Assembly (NCBI RefSeq): GCF_914767665.1
Contig: NC_059505.1
Location: 30,191,506-30,255,505 of the forward strand
Source of the DNA: Harmonia axyridis
Lineage: Eukaryota > Arthropoda > Insecta > Coleoptera > Coccinellidae
DNA length: 64,000 nt
Direction: 5' to 3'
In this document: piece after piece, positions 21,649 to 33,100 of the stretch
Position numbering within the stretch: the first letter of the stretch is position 1
Layout: every line of letters begins with the position of its first letter
The notes under the pieces: generated by a model
Seen by the model: the letters and a program-made list of their open reading frames with translations, nothing else
Database searches by the model: none
Told to the model about the DNA's origin: nothing
Made by a program: the position numbers and the translations under genes

Positions 21649-24612
21649 ATGGAAGAAATGAGTAGGGAAACTAGAGAAGTAAAAGAGAAAAAAGGGAGAG
21701 ATAACTGGAAGTTGGCAACCTGGAATGTGAGAGGTATAAAAGGCAGAGAGGACGAGCTAATACAGGAATTGGAGAGGTATCAGATAAAAATATTAACGGT
21801 GACAGAAACAAAGAAGAAAGGAATAGGAGAGCAAGTGATGAGGGGTGATCATTTAATGATTTACGGAGGAGTGAAATATGAACAACATGGAGCGGCAGGC
21901 GTGGGATGCATAATTGACAAGAATTGGAGAAAATATGTGGAACACTGGCAGGTATATTCGGAGAGACTATTGAAGGTACGTCTGAGGAGAGAAAAATCCG
22001 AGTTGTGGAACATAATAGTAGCATATGGACCAAATGAAGACGCAAAGGTGGAGGATAAGAACAAATTTTGGGAAGAATTGAACATGGTAACAGAGGAATG
22101 CAGGGGAAAAATCGTGGTGTGTGGAGATTTTAATAGCAGGGTTGGAATAGGAGGAGGAAGAGATGGGATCGTCGGTAAATATGGAGAAACAAAGAAAACG
22201 AACAACGGAGAAAGACTTATAGAGTACTGCAGGATGAATAATATGATAGTTTCGAATACATTCTTTGAGCATAAAGATGTACATAGGTACACAAGGCATG
22301 GACATAACGTTGACGATAGATCAATAATAGATTACTTCTTAGTAGAAAGAGATAATAGAAGGGACATCGCAGATGTAAGAGTGCACAGGGGAGCGGAAAT
22401 AGGAAGTGACCATTATATGCTTGTAGCAAAGATAATGAGTGAAGGAAAAGAGAAGGTCGAACATAGGCAACTTAATGAAGGATATGAAAATATAAAAAGC
22501 TATAAACTGAGAGAAATGAGTGTAGCAGAAGAATACAGGAAAGATGTAGAAGAGAATATGACTAGGGTGGAAATAGGAGTTGAGGAGGGAGTGGAGGAAG
22601 TATGGGGAAGGTTCAAGAATATACTAATGGAATCAGCAAAAAGAGTGTGTGGTAGTGTTAAAATTGGGAGAAACAGAAGGGGAACAGCCTGGTGGAGTGA
22701 CAACTTGAAGAGACAAATTAAAATGAAGAAAATATTGTGGAAGGAATATCTAAAGAATAGAAATGCATGTAATTATCGGAAATATAAAGAACAAAGGAAG
22801 AGAGTTAAGCAAGTAACATTGGAAGAAAAGGAGAAAACATGGAGAGATTTTGGAGAGAGAATGGAGAAAAATTACACGGAAAATAGAAAGCTTTTTTACA
22901 GAGTCATGAAAAATATGAGGAAGGGGGAGAAGATTGACAATACATCGATCAAGTGTAAAGGAAACAGATTGCTTGTGGGAGAGAAGGAAATAATGGAAAG
23001 ATGGAAGGAACACTTCATTGAATTACTGAAGGGAAATGAAGTCAAAAAAGAAGATACACAAAAAAAAGATAAGCGATGGGAGGACGACGGGGAAGACTTG
23101 ATAAGCATTGAAGAGGTTAAGGTAGCTCTCAGAAGAGTCAAGAATGGAAAAGCTGCAGGATACGATAGAATTACACCGGAAATGATGAAGAACATGGGAG
23201 AAAAAGGTATAAATGTATTCAGGGAAATATGTCAGAAAGCATGGAATTCGAAAGAAATACCACAAGATTGGAAAATGGCGATGATAGTATCAGCTTACAA
23301 GAATGGGGACAGAAAGAAATGTGATAATTATAGAGGTATAAACTTGCTATGTACAGCTCTCAAAGTATACGAAGCGATATTGGAGAGTAGACTAAAAATA
23401 AGCACAGAGGACACACTAGATAAAGCTCAGAGTGGGTTTATGAGAGGGAGAAGTGTACAAGACCACATTTTCACTCTGAAACAGACCATTCATAAGATGA
23501 AAAGAAGTGGAAGAAAGGCTTATTTTGTATTTATAGATCTGGTGAAAGCTTTTGACAGGGTTAGTAGATCGAAAATGTGGGATATATTGAAAACAAGAGG
23601 GATAAACAGAAATTTGGTGGAGTCTATTAAAAGTGTTTATTGTGAAAGCTTGAACTGTGTTATTGTCAGAAATATGAAGTCGGAGTTATTTGAGACAAAG
23701 GAGGGACTGAGGCAGGGTGGAGTGCTGAGTCCGACATTGTTTATACTGTTTTTGGATGAGATAATCAGAGAAGCAAAGGAGAGAACAGAGAAGCTTACAA
23801 TTGGTTTTAAGAACTTAAGAAGAGTTGTAATATCAGAATGTGCCTTTGCGGATGACATCGTATTGATGGCGGGAACAAGGAGGAGTATACAGGGAAATTT
23901 GGATATATGGAATGGAATACTGAGAAAATATGGGATGGAAATAAATAGAAGAAAGACAAAAGTGATGGAAGTGAACGATGAACGGGAGGATGATTGGAGA
24001 TTGGAAATTGAGGGAGAGGAAGTTGAAAAGGTGAAATGTTTCAGATATTTAGGAGTGAACATAGAAAATACGGGAAGCCAAGAAAGGGAGATTAACGAGA
24101 GAATTGAAAAAGCCGGCAGATTATATCACACAGTCAATAGGAAATTCCTAAGAAGAACTGAAGTCGAAGAGAAAACTAAAATGACCGTGTTTAAGTCGAT
24201 ATTCAGACCTGTTCTGTCGTATGGATGTGAAACTTGGAACACAACAAGGAGAATGAGGAGTAAACTACAGGCAGTAGAAATGAAATTTTTGAGAGGAGTG
24301 AAGGGGGTTACAAGGATGGACAGAAGGAGAAATGACGACATAAGAGGTGAATTGGGGATAAAATCATTGGAAAGGTTTGTGGGTGAGAGGCAGTTGGGAT
24401 GGTGGGGACACTTACATCGTATGGAGGAGGAGAGACCAATCAAACAAATATGGGAGGCAAAAGTCGAGAAAAAGGCAAAAAGGGGGAGACCGCAACAAAC
24501 ATGGGAGGATATGGTAGAGGAGGAAATAAAGAAAAGAGGGAAAAGCGTCAGGGAAGCTGAGATGATGACATCAAATAGGACAGAATGGAAGAAATTCATT
24601 GAATCAAATTAG
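21649..24612 (+). CDS. RTE-like ORF2: endonuclease and reverse transcriptase
   Basis: An uninterrupted 987-residue protein from the first in-frame ATG; the frame opens about 100 bp earlier without an ATG. The N-terminal AP-type endonuclease shows WNVRG (about residue 25), VTETK (51), YGPNED (126), GDFNSRVG (159) and GSDHYMLV (251). The reverse transcriptase shows AAGYDRITPEMM (about 503), FIDLVKAFDRV (628), LRQGGVLSPTLF (687) and the catalytic FADD (733). The tail has SYGCETWN and GWWGHLHRMEEERP followed by a basic GRPQQTW stretch, as in RTE-clade proteins. No RNase H domain is seen. It nicks the target and primes reverse transcription of its own RNA. The intact frame suggests a young copy. 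Confidence 0.9.
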   Translation: MEEMSRETREVKEKKGRDNWKLATWNVRGIKGREDELIQELERYQIKILTVTETKKKGIGEQVMRGDHLMIYGGVKYEQHGAAGVGCIIDKNWRKYVEHWQVYSERLLKVRLRREKSELWNIIVAYGPNEDAKVEDKNKFWEELNMVTEECRGKIVVCGDFNSRVGIGGGRDGIVGKYGETKKTNNGERLIEYCRMNNMIVSNTFFEHKDVHRYTRHGHNVDDRSIIDYFLVERDNRRDIADVRVHRGAEIGSDHYMLVAKIMSEGKEKVEHRQLNEGYENIKSYKLREMSVAEEYRKDVEENMTRVEIGVEEGVEEVWGRFKNILMESAKRVCGSVKIGRNRRGTAWWSDNLKRQIKMKKILWKEYLKNRNACNYRKYKEQRKRVKQVTLEEKEKTWRDFGERMEKNYTENRKLFYRVMKNMRKGEKIDNTSIKCKGNRLLVGEKEIMERWKEHFIELLKGNEVKKEDTQKKDKRWEDDGEDLISIEEVKVALRRVKNGKAAGYDRITPEMMKNMGEKGINVFREICQKAWNSKEIPQDWKMAMIVSAYKNGDRKKCDNYRGINLLCTALKVYEAILESRLKISTEDTLDKAQSGFMRGRSVQDHIFTLKQTIHKMKRSGRKAYFVFIDLVKAFDRVSRSKMWDILKTRGINRNLVESIKSVYCESLNCVIVRNMKSELFETKEGLRQGGVLSPTLFILFLDEIIREAKERTEKLTIGFKNLRRVVISECAFADDIVLMAGTRRSIQGNLDIWNGILRKYGMEINRRKTKVMEVNDEREDDWRLEIEGEEVEKVKCFRYLGVNIENTGSQEREINERIEKAGRLYHTVNRKFLRRTEVEEKTKMTVFKSIFRPVLSYGCETWNTTRRMRSKLQAVEMKFLRGVKGVTRMDRRRNDDIRGELGIKSLERFVGERQLGWWGHLHRMEEERPIKQIWEAKVEKKAKRGRPQQTWEDMVEEEIKKRGKSVREAEMMTSNRTEWKKFIESN

Positions 24613-24989
24613 AATTATTCTTAAGTTATTGTTAAGTTGGAAAATGTAGATAATGAAACCCATACACCGAAAGGTATCAAATGGGATACAGATTATATAT
24701 ATATAAATTGTATAAACGCTGAAAAAAACTGTGAGTTATTATATAACTGTTTACAATAAATTTGATTCTAACGACAGATTAAAATAAATCCAAAATTGAA
24801 AAAAACACGGCATTCTTCGTCACGGTTGGTTTTTAATTTTTTTCATCGGGCATTCTGGAGTTTTATTCACAATTCAGTATTTCTTCTCGTCTTGTTCGGG
24901 AATTTTTGGTCACCCTTCGGTATTTTTCTTCCTCTCGTTGGGGAAATTTTGTCGCAATCAGTAATGTTCTTTCATGCTGAGTTGATCAT

Positions 24990-25190
24990 TCTATTCATCA
25001 ATTAAAAATTTTATTTCTCTTTCAAATTTTTTATACTTCTCAATTCTTTTATTCGATTAGGTATTTTTGGATAGAGTCTTGAAGTTAGATATGTGCAGCT
25101 TCTTTGACCCATTTTTTTATGCTTTCGCTCTTTCATACTTGTTCTCCTTTATTCCTGTCGAGTAGTTTTGTTCTTTCAGTACTAAAGGTA
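24990..25190 (-). pseudogene. LINE ORF2 C-terminal scrap
   Basis: The reverse strand reads TSRLYPKIPNRIKELRSIKN then LKEK, the LYNKLP..IKEL.S...FK pattern that ends many Jockey/CR1-type ORF2 proteins. It is short and interrupted. It lies in a pyrimidine-rich patch just after the RTE-like element but on the opposite strand, so it is a separate insertion. Confidence 0.35.
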
Positions 25191-25574
25191 TATATGAATA
25201 CATTTTTCTTAGTTGTCTAACACTCCATAACCGGAGTTCGTGGATGTAACTAGCTTACCTCCGGGAAATATTTTATTCACATTTCCCTACTTGTAATAAT
25301 AGCTATTGAAGAATGATATCCGAAATGAAATAAACGATTCTCAATTCGAGAACCATTCGGCCATTACATTTTCACAAGGGAAATAGAAATTACACAATTT
25401 AAAAAACCCTAAATGTAAATTTACACGTATCGCCTAATAATCTGCAACATCAATCACACACACACATTCATATGCATACCGCATCGGTTCATCAATGCGA
25501 AATTACGGGCGCGACAAATACATAGTGAAAAATTCCAACCATGCAATGATCCATTCCAACAAATCTGCTATTTG

Positions 25575-25758
25575 AATCGGTTGAACGGTCAAATAACAGA
25601 TATCGTTATGAATTCGTATTTCGGGATATCCGCCAGTATTCAAGTGAAATCATTTAGAGATAATTGTCGATCCAATTCCAACAAAATGAATTTTTCATGC
25701 GGAATCCAGACCTTATACGTATTGAATGTATCAATCCGCTATAGAAGGATCAACAGGT
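25575..25758 (+). repeat. Direct repeat X, copy 1
   Basis: A 184-bp block starting AATCGGTTGAACGGTCAAAT and ending ATCAACAGGT recurs 907 bp downstream with only a few differences. It has no recognised identity. The short frame through it, conserved in both copies, is shared by descent and lacks any known domain. Confidence 0.75.
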
Positions 25759-25799
25759 TCCGGAATTTTTTTCTTGTAGATGGTTTAATAAAAATGTGA

Positions 25800-26340
25800 A
25801 GAAAAACATTGGTCCAGTAATACATTTTTTGGTTTCTTGTCGTTTTGTCTTATCTGCTATCGATTTCGAGAAATATTTTCAAAGAATAATCAAGTAATCC
25901 TCACTCAACACAGTTAGTAAGCTGTGATGAATGAATTAATCATTCATAAGTTCTGGTATTTATTATTTACCCAATCTGTAGAAAATATTAATAAAGATTC
26001 GATAAAATGATTTCATCATCACAAAAAAGTAGGACTACAATAGACTCTGTATCTCAAGAACAAAGCGTTTACAGGTCCATGTTTCTATAACTTTTTTCTC
26101 AAAATTAGCCAAGGAATCTCTCATATTCCTTGTAACTTCAATTCAGGAACACCTTTGATAACTATAGGAAATGGAAACGGAGCATATGACTGGCGCATTC
26201 ACCATTTTGAAACACAATTTTTATAGCGATTTACGAACCAAAGGAACAATATCACATTTTTTTATGGCATAATGCTAAACCCTTAATTCGGGGTATAAAG
26301 AGGTGCTCCACATGCTTCAATAACAAACCATATTTCACCC
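25800..26340 (+). repeat. Dispersed repeat Y, copy 1
   Basis: About 540 bp aligns with 29.2-29.76 kb through blocks such as GGTTTCTTGTCGTTTTGTC, AATAAAGATTCGATAAA, CCAAGGAATCTCTC and GCGCATTC.CCATTTTGAAA. No coding potential or clear terminal repeats. Confidence 0.65.
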
Positions 26341-26481
26341 TTCCATATCGTTGTCTATTTCAAAAAATAATTCAAGTTCAAATGTTAAAGTTCTAATGTA
26401 ATTGTTTACAGTTGCATTTTATTTTATATGAATAAATAGATTTCACCATTTTATCATTTAGAGGGCAAGTTAAATTAAATT

Positions 26482-26665
26482 AATCGGTTGAACGGTCAAA
26501 TAACAGATATCGTTATGAATTCGTATTTTGGGATATCCGCCAGTATTCAAGTGAAATCATTGAGAGATAATTGTCGATCCAATCTCGACAAAATGAATTT
26601 TTCATGCGGAATCCGGACCTTATACGTATTGAATGTATTAATCCGCTATAGGAGAATCAACAGGT
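26482..26665 (+). repeat. Direct repeat X, copy 2
   Basis: Second copy of the 184-bp block. After the shared ATCAACAGGT the flanks differ completely from copy 1, so the duplicated unit is sharply bounded on that side. Confidence 0.75.
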
Positions 26666-27073
26666 GTCGCTACCCTGGTAGAGATATTCGGAAGGCGATG
26701 TTAAAGGGGAAAAGCCTTCGCAACCCTTGTATTCATATATTTATGTGCTGAGGAAGTAACGGGCTGGATATGTTTCGCCGAATATCAACAAAAGAATCGA
26801 AATCGAATTGGGAGTTAGCATGTTTGATTTGGTTTTATCGTATTAGCTTTTTTGTCGTTATTGGAAAACTACCAGATCATTCAGTAAATTCCAGGCCAGT
26901 CGCATAGAAGGCGTCGCCAGTACTAAACCATTTTTTCTCGTTATTACCAATCTTCAAAAGATGCATTTTAAAATTCCGGAACGTAGCGTTAAGTTTGGGA
27001 TCAAGATATTGAAAAATTAGTGATGCTGCATTCGTCACATTATGTAATTTCATCAAGAAACGAAGTATATGTA
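26666..27073. other. Unassigned non-coding stretch
   Basis: Sequence between repeat X copy 2 and the next LTR; nothing recognised. Confidence 0.4.
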
Positions 27074-27931
27074 TGTAGGCTTGGTTAATCGATCGTCTAG
27101 AGGTATGATTCGATTACCTGGCCTTTCGTTTTTTTCTTCGTGACTTTGTTCGATTTGTAATAATCTTTTGAATTATTTACATCTATTTACAAAGCCACAA
27201 TTATATAGTACAAACTCAATATTGAGAAGATCTTAATTACGTCTTAATTACAAGTTTCTCACTACGGTACTGAATTTCGTCTTTAACTCGTTTGTTGATT
27301 ACTCGAAACGTCTTGGATCATCACGTCTTCGTCGTACTTCAAGTTTTCGTTCGTCTCATATTTAACTTGTTCGCGACTCGTCTTAATCTAGTCCGCGAAA
27401 CGTCTTTTCGTCTTACGTCTTAAGTTGACCGCCCGAACTTGACTCGTCTTCCACTTAAGTTAAACTGTTCCCGTCTTCGGCTTAATTTGAACTGTACTCT
27501 CTACCGATTGAAACTACCCTGTCTCGAATATCGACCTCCCTTCTCTCGGTTTAACCACACCCTTAGGGAAAGTACCATCCCCTAGCCCAATAAGAGCTTC
27601 GCCGTACCGCCCACAAAGATCTTCGCGGATTCCTGGAAATCAAATATTCTAGAAGGACTAGAACCTGATACACAGATGTAACACATCTGGTACAACCGTC
27701 TTGTTCTCGAACTTTCCCAACCCCAGTAAGTCTCTTAAGATTTACAACTGACATGACACATCTTCGACACCCCGAAGAATTACACATCCTTTTTACATTA
27801 TGTACAATAACAATTCGTTTCCTGTAAATTCATTGAAAGTGTCATGCCCTCGACACTTGAAGAAATTAATAGGTCTCCAAGCATCCGGTTGACAATCTCA
27901 ATTAGTTACAGGGAACTAACTAGATCCTACA
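27074..27931 (+). repeat. Solo LTR (858 bp)
   Basis: It begins TGTAGGCTTGGTTAATCG and ends TAGATCCTACA, giving TG...CA termini with a short TGTAGG/CCTACA inverted repeat. It matches the LTRs at 31.3 and 60.9 kb along its length. No primer-binding site or polypurine tract adjoins it and no internal region follows, so it is a solo LTR left by LTR-LTR recombination. A matching target duplication is not visible at this copy, unlike the other two. Confidence 0.8.
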
Positions 27932-29204
27932 TTTATACATACATACAATTCCAACCTTATAAAGATATTCGACACATAGTCTCAGGCAGGAGCGGGATGT
28001 CATCTGTAGGGGAAGTGTTTCAAAATTTCATTGAAAACAATAAACAGTTCAATACATCATAATTGGGCTTTCTATAACTCAATTCTGATTCCAAAGAAAA
28101 AAAAATTGTTAGTTATTTGACAGATAGTGGAAAAATATATTCGTAGAACTATTTGCCTGAAACTTAGATCCATGATTATTCCAATTACTGCACTCAAAAT
28201 CAGTTACCAGAACCTTAGTAACTAAAACCAATTATATAGTAATGCCTCAATAACAAAATAAGGACGCTAAATTCTGTTCCTTTGAAACATTATCGAAGAT
28301 GAAACGTTGACATAGCAAATTTTGAATATATGTAAATGATTTCAATAAGAATATTCCTTCATTGGATGTAAAATTATTCTGTTCGATTTATAATCAAGTA
28401 TTTCACTTCTTTAACCATCGAAGTATTCCTGCGCAATTGGTGTGAACTTGATGAACTGATTCCATTCAGTTCGACGGTACGTTGCGAGATAAAAACATGT
28501 CATGTCAATGGGCAAAATTTCCCCAAATTAGTTTCTTATAGGAAATTAGTTTTCAGTATCAATCGGACGTTTCAAATTCAGTTGCTAGTACTGCGAGCAA
28601 CAGCTATATTCAATTAGTGACAATTTTGTTTTTTATAAACATTCGTTCGGCGAGATGAACTCCATTTTACAGGATAATCCAATTGGAGATTTAAATGGGC
28701 ATGCACCTACATGAAACAACCAGCAAAATTTATTCACAGATCATTTTGTGGTCGACTTTGACGAGTATGGCAAATAGGTTGTCGTGTTCGATTTCGATGG
28801 TTAACCTGCACTAAATAATGTTGGTTTTTGTGTGCACTGAACTGCGCTCTGCAGTGTATCCATGGACTTTCAATGCTCAAAATAATAGACTCAATATTTA
28901 CTCATTCAGTTACGGATAAATTCATGATCAATTCTGGAGTGGCGTATTCGCCATTTTGCATCGACTGCTAAATAGCGTGTATTTCTGATAGCAAGTTGGA
29001 TCAGAACATATTTTCGTACTTTCAAGATATGTTAATACTCTAATATTATATTTAAATGGTTTTAAAACTAAAAAGTTGAAATTTCTCTCATGTTGATTGC
29101 AAATGTACAGGGTGAATTTTTTTTCTGGAACAGTAGCCGCCTCTTTCCTTCAGAATCTTTCTTTGTTAGACAATTTGTAGTTTAGAAAAATGAAGAGAGA
29201 AATT
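27932..29204. other. Unassigned stretch with one TACAGGGTG end
   Basis: At 29106 there is TACAGGGTGAATTTTT, another terminus of the fold-back type, but no paired inverted arm is evident. The remainder is AT-rich and featureless. Confidence 0.4.
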
Positions 29205-29760
29205 TAGGTCCGGTACTACATTTTTCGGTTTCTTGTCGTTTTGTCGTGTCTGCTACCAATTTCGAGGAAAAATTCCAAACAATTATCTAGTAATCCTCAG
29301 GAAATCAAACGCAGCTAGAAAAGTATGATGAATGAATTAATTATTAGTTCTGGTACTTATTTACCCAGTCTGCAGAGAAGACTAATAAAGATTCGATAAA
29401 CGGATATGATCATCAATGTAGGACTACTGGAGACACCCTGTATCTCGAGACAAAGCGTTTTACGTCCAATATTTATGAAACATCTTTCCTCAAAATCATC
29501 CAAGGAATCTCTCGTGTTCCTCTGTAACTCCAATTTAGGAATATTTCTTTTAACTATAGGAAACAAAGAGCATTGGACTAGCGCATTCGCCATTTTGAAA
29601 TGCAATTCTTACGGCGAAACTTACTTACAAGGGGAACAAGATCGCATATTCTCATGGTATAATGATTTGCTCTGGGTAAGGACCTTGATTTGATGTTCAA
29701 GGAAGTGCTTCACATGCTTCAATAACTTATCATATTTCAGCTTTCACTTTAATTGTCTAT
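29205..29760 (+). repeat. Dispersed repeat Y, copy 2
   Basis: Second copy of the 25.8-26.34 kb sequence, diverged by many substitutions and small indels. It contains an inverted ACACCCTGTA near 29440 that the first copy shows only in altered form. Confidence 0.65.
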
Positions 29761-29779
29761 TTCGGAAAATAAGTGAATT

Positions 29780-30103
29780 AAGTAAAGCCTCCAATTCTGT
29801 ATCTTCGAAAACCTTCTCACTTCCACCGCCATACTGGTCTTCGACGTCAAAATCACCGTTCTTGAAACGTTCAAACCACTTTCGGCACATTCTTTAACTA
29901 ATAGCAGCCCATTTAATTAATTTGAAAGCATTCGATGAACTCAGCCGCAGATTTCTCCATATTACGACAGAAAATTTGAACTTTCCGCAAACGACAAGAA
30001 TTTGACTGGCTCCTAAGCTGACATGTTTAATCGAGAATTACCTTATGATGCAGACACTGATTGACTAATATTTCGATGACGTTATGTCTACTAATACCTA
30101 AGC
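29780..30103 (-). mobile_element. Mariner fragment, 5' end only
   Basis: On the reverse strand the left terminus TTAGGTATTAGTAGACATAA is followed about 79 bp later by an ATG and the N-terminal part of a mariner transposase. Recognisable pieces are a degraded HTH region and the stretch around FERFKNGDFDVED. The same 5' leader is found in the 59.74 kb copy, so both derive from one family. The rest of the element is missing. Confidence 0.75.
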
Positions 30104-30943
30104 TCGTTGTATGACATCTACGATCTATTTATTTCGACTTGAGCCATCTATTGCGAAAAGGAGAAAGCAAAGTGGTACACCTTATATTTTCAGCGAGTAC
30201 TGGAAGGGAGCAGAAGAGAAAAAATCCACCATAAACCATAAACTAACAGAACGGCAAAAAGATGAACGAAAGCCATCTCTCCAAAACTATTCACATTCAA
30301 AAGGGGAAATCCCTGAAAAAGGATTCGCAGTTCATTGTTCAATGCCGAGTTATAAAACATTTTCACTGCACGAACTGAACCCCCCTCTACCCTCCAACAC
30401 CGCCGATTTCTGGCAATCCCTTTCCGTCGCTACCTTATGAAGAAATAATTCAGCTGAAACACGACAACCACGAAGGTACAGCCGTGTTGGCGGAGAATTG
30501 AGCTGTCGTCCGAAAGTTACACGTTTCAAGTTGAATTAAAATTCCGATTCTCACGTGTGAGGTGATACATTCGATTTTATGGTCGGTTGAAATGAGATTT
30601 TCGTAACCGGGAAAAAGAGGACGGTGAAGTTTTTCAATTCTACGAGAGCGATGTAAAGGCGACAGAAATGTTTGAACTATTTCGTTCGAGTGTTGAATTC
30701 GATGTCAGACGTCATGAAAAGTGGTTGGAGTTGTGAGGGATTAAGTTTCAGGAGGGATTAAATCGACTGTATATTTTTGTATGTGTCTAGTTTATCGGAG
30801 ATTGACGTTTTCAGAATTCTTATGAATGGATTGGGTGGGTATATTTCGATGTTTCAGCACTACAATTCTTAAACCGAAGGAGACAAAATCTGATACCCAA
30901 TCTCGTCCTTTTCTTCTGAGAAACTAACAAGAGTAGAAATCCG
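30104..30943. other. Unassigned stretch
   Basis: A 109-codon frame at 30111-30440 has no motif or splice context and is probably chance. A fragment near 30840-30930 resembles the arm of FB2 (TTTCAGCACTACAA, GACAAAATCTGATACCC), suggesting a decayed fold-back remnant. Confidence 0.35.
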
Positions 30944-31332
30944 GGAGAATATAAAAATTATGTATATGAAAATAATTCTCCTCTTCTTTTAAATCAAACT
31001 TTCACTATTTGTGAAAGGTAAGAGAAAAAACTTTGTCGCTCTCCATTTGACTTCTTTGACATTCTTTGCCCATTCCACATTAATAATTTATCCCAAAATT
31101 CGGACTATTTTATTTCTTTCAGTTGAAGGTAAAAACAGGATATGACGATACGTGTCTACTTAAATGTTTTTTCTCTATCTGTATTGACCTTACGGCTGAT
31201 TATCTTCCACCGCATATCTTCACCAAGAAGGCAAACACATCCACCACCTAGGGAATCGTTTCTGCCTCAGTCAACAGAAAACTGTTAAGATCTCTGATTA
31301 TGGGACGAAATAGAAATCCCGGAGAATATAAA
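30944..31332 (+). repeat. About 385-bp tandem unit, copy left of the LTR
   Basis: It carries the blocks TTTCACTATTTGTGA, AAAAACAGGATATGA, ACACATCCACCACCTAGGGA and GTTTCTGCCTCAGTCAACAG, and ends in GAAATCCCGGAGAATATAAA. The same unit reappears on the other side of the inserted LTR, so it was part of a tandem array before the LTR landed. Confidence 0.75.
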
Positions 31333-32193
31333 TGTATGCTTGGTTAATCAATCGTCTAGAGGTATGATTCGATTACCTGGCCTTTCGTCTTCTTCGCCGT
31401 GACTTTGTTCGGGTTTGTAATAATTGAACTCTTTTTAATTATTTACATATATTTACAAACCCACAATTACAGTACAAACACAGTTCATACGGTACTGAAT
31501 TTCGTCTTCAACTCTAGTTTTAATTAGTCGAAACGTCTTCGAGTATGTCACATCTTCGTCTTATTACAAGATTCGTTCGTCTCCTCTTCAACTCGTTCGC
31601 GACTCATCTTAATCTAGTCCGCGAACCGTATTTACGTCGTACGTCTTAATTTGACCGACCGAACTTACTCTTAACTCGACTTTGACCTAATTCGAACTGT
31701 CATCGACTAAGACCGAACTTGAACTCTACTGGCTGGAACTTACCCACTCTACTTACCGCAACTTAAACTCTCTCTCAACTCGGACTTACCCTTCTTCCTG
31801 CTTGACAACAACCTTAGGGAAAGTACCATCTCCTAGTCCAATAAGAGTTTTGCCGTACCGCCCACAAAGATCTTCGCGGATTCCTGGAAATCGAATATTC
31901 TCGAAGGACTAGAACCTGATACACAGATGTGACACATCTGGTACAACCGTCTTGTCTTCGATCTTTCCTAAACCCAGGAAGTCTCCTAAGATTTACAATC
32001 GAGTAATCGACCCGACATGTCTTCGACATCTCGAAGAATTGACACTTCCTTTCTTTGTTATATACAATAGCCATTCGTTCCCTGTAAATTCATTGAGGCC
32101 GTCATGCCTTCGACACTTGAAGAAACTAATAGGTCTCCAAGTATCCTGTTGACCATGTCAATTATTTACAGGGAACAATAACTGGATCCTACA
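31333..32193 (+). repeat. Solo LTR with 4-bp target duplication TAAA
   Basis: An 861-bp LTR beginning TGTATGCTTGG and ending GGATCCTACA is flanked directly by TAAA on both sides. A four-base duplication fits several LTR retrotransposon groups, Gypsy included. It interrupts a tandem array of about 385-bp units exactly at the sequence AATATAAA. Confidence 0.85.
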
Positions 32194-33100
32194 TAAATCG
32201 ATTTAAAATGTTTCTCTTCTTCTTCCTTAATGAACTTTCACTATTTGTGAGAGGTTAGAAGGAAAAACTTCGTTGATCTCCGTTTGACTCTCAGCATTCT
32301 GTGCCTATTCCACATCAATAATTCATCCGAAGATACCGACTAGCTATCAATGTATTTTATTTCTTTTAGATAAAAGTAAAAACAGGATATGAGAATACGT
32401 GTCTAGTTAAATGTTTTCCCTCTTTCTCTATTGACCCAACGGCTGATTAACTTCCACCGCACATCTTCACCAAAAAGGCAAACACATCCACCTCCTAGGG
32501 AATCGTTTCTGCCTCAGTCAACAGAAAACTGTTGAGAACTCTGATTATGTGACGAAATAGAAATCCTGGATAATATAAATGAATTCAAAATGTTTCTCTT
32601 CTTCTTCCCAAATAAACTTTCACTATTTGTGAGAGGTTCAAGAAACTAATAGGTCTCCAAGTATCCTGTTGACCATGTCAATTATTTACAGGGAACAATA
32701 ACTGGATCCTACATAAATCGATTTAAAATGTTTCTCTTCTTCTTCCTTAATGAACTTTCACTATTTGTGAGAGGTTAGAAGGAAAAACTTCGTTGATCTC
32801 CGTTTGACTCTCAGCATTCTGTGCCTATTCCACATCAATAATTCATCCGAAGATACCAACTTGCTATCAATGTATTTTATTTCTTTCAGATAAAGGTAAA
32901 AACAGGATATGAGAATACGTGTCTAGTTAAATGTGTTTCCTCTTTCTCTATTGACCCAACGGCTCATTATCTTCCACAGCACATCTTCACCAAAAAGGCA
33001 AACACACCCACCACCTAGAGAATCGTTTCTGCCTCAGTCAACAGAAAACTGTTGAGAGCTCTGATTATGGGACGAAATAGAAATCCCGGAGAATATAAAT
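32194..33100 (+). repeat. Re-duplicated tandem units with a copied LTR tail
   Basis: Right of the LTR comes one full unit (to about 32570), a broken start of another (to about 32638), then about 74 bp of the LTR's own 3' tail again (AAGAAACTAATAGGTCTCC through GGATCCTACA), and then another full unit. The segment made of LTR tail plus unit has therefore been tandemly duplicated after the LTR inserted. Copies differ by few bases, so the event is recent. Confidence 0.8.

Larger units (their letters stand above)
20984..24790 (+). mobile_element. RTE-like non-LTR retrotransposon, both ORFs intact
   Basis: Two open frames in tandem are followed by a short AT-rich 3' region with a (TA)n run near 24697, an AATAAA at about 24757 and A-rich stretches. 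RTE elements usually lack a long poly-A and end in short simple repeats, which fits. Neither outer boundary can be fixed because no target-site duplication was identified. The + strand from about 21050 to 24600 is conspicuously purine-rich, so many antisense frames appear that are only shadows. Confidence 0.8.

Noticed and set aside
22000..24600. Many antisense frames of 70-157 codons opposite the RTE-like ORF2
   Set aside because: They are shadows of a purine-rich coding strand and have no recognisable domains.
27290..27330. GAAACGUC word in the LTRs (also at 31.5 and 61.07 kb), as in hammerhead ribozymes
   Set aside because: The upstream candidate core reads CUGAAUU, not CUGANGA, in the copies examined, and no pairable stem I is present.
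30111..30440. 109-codon plus-strand frame
   Set aside because: It starts at the edge of a mariner fragment and shows no domain or conserved feature.
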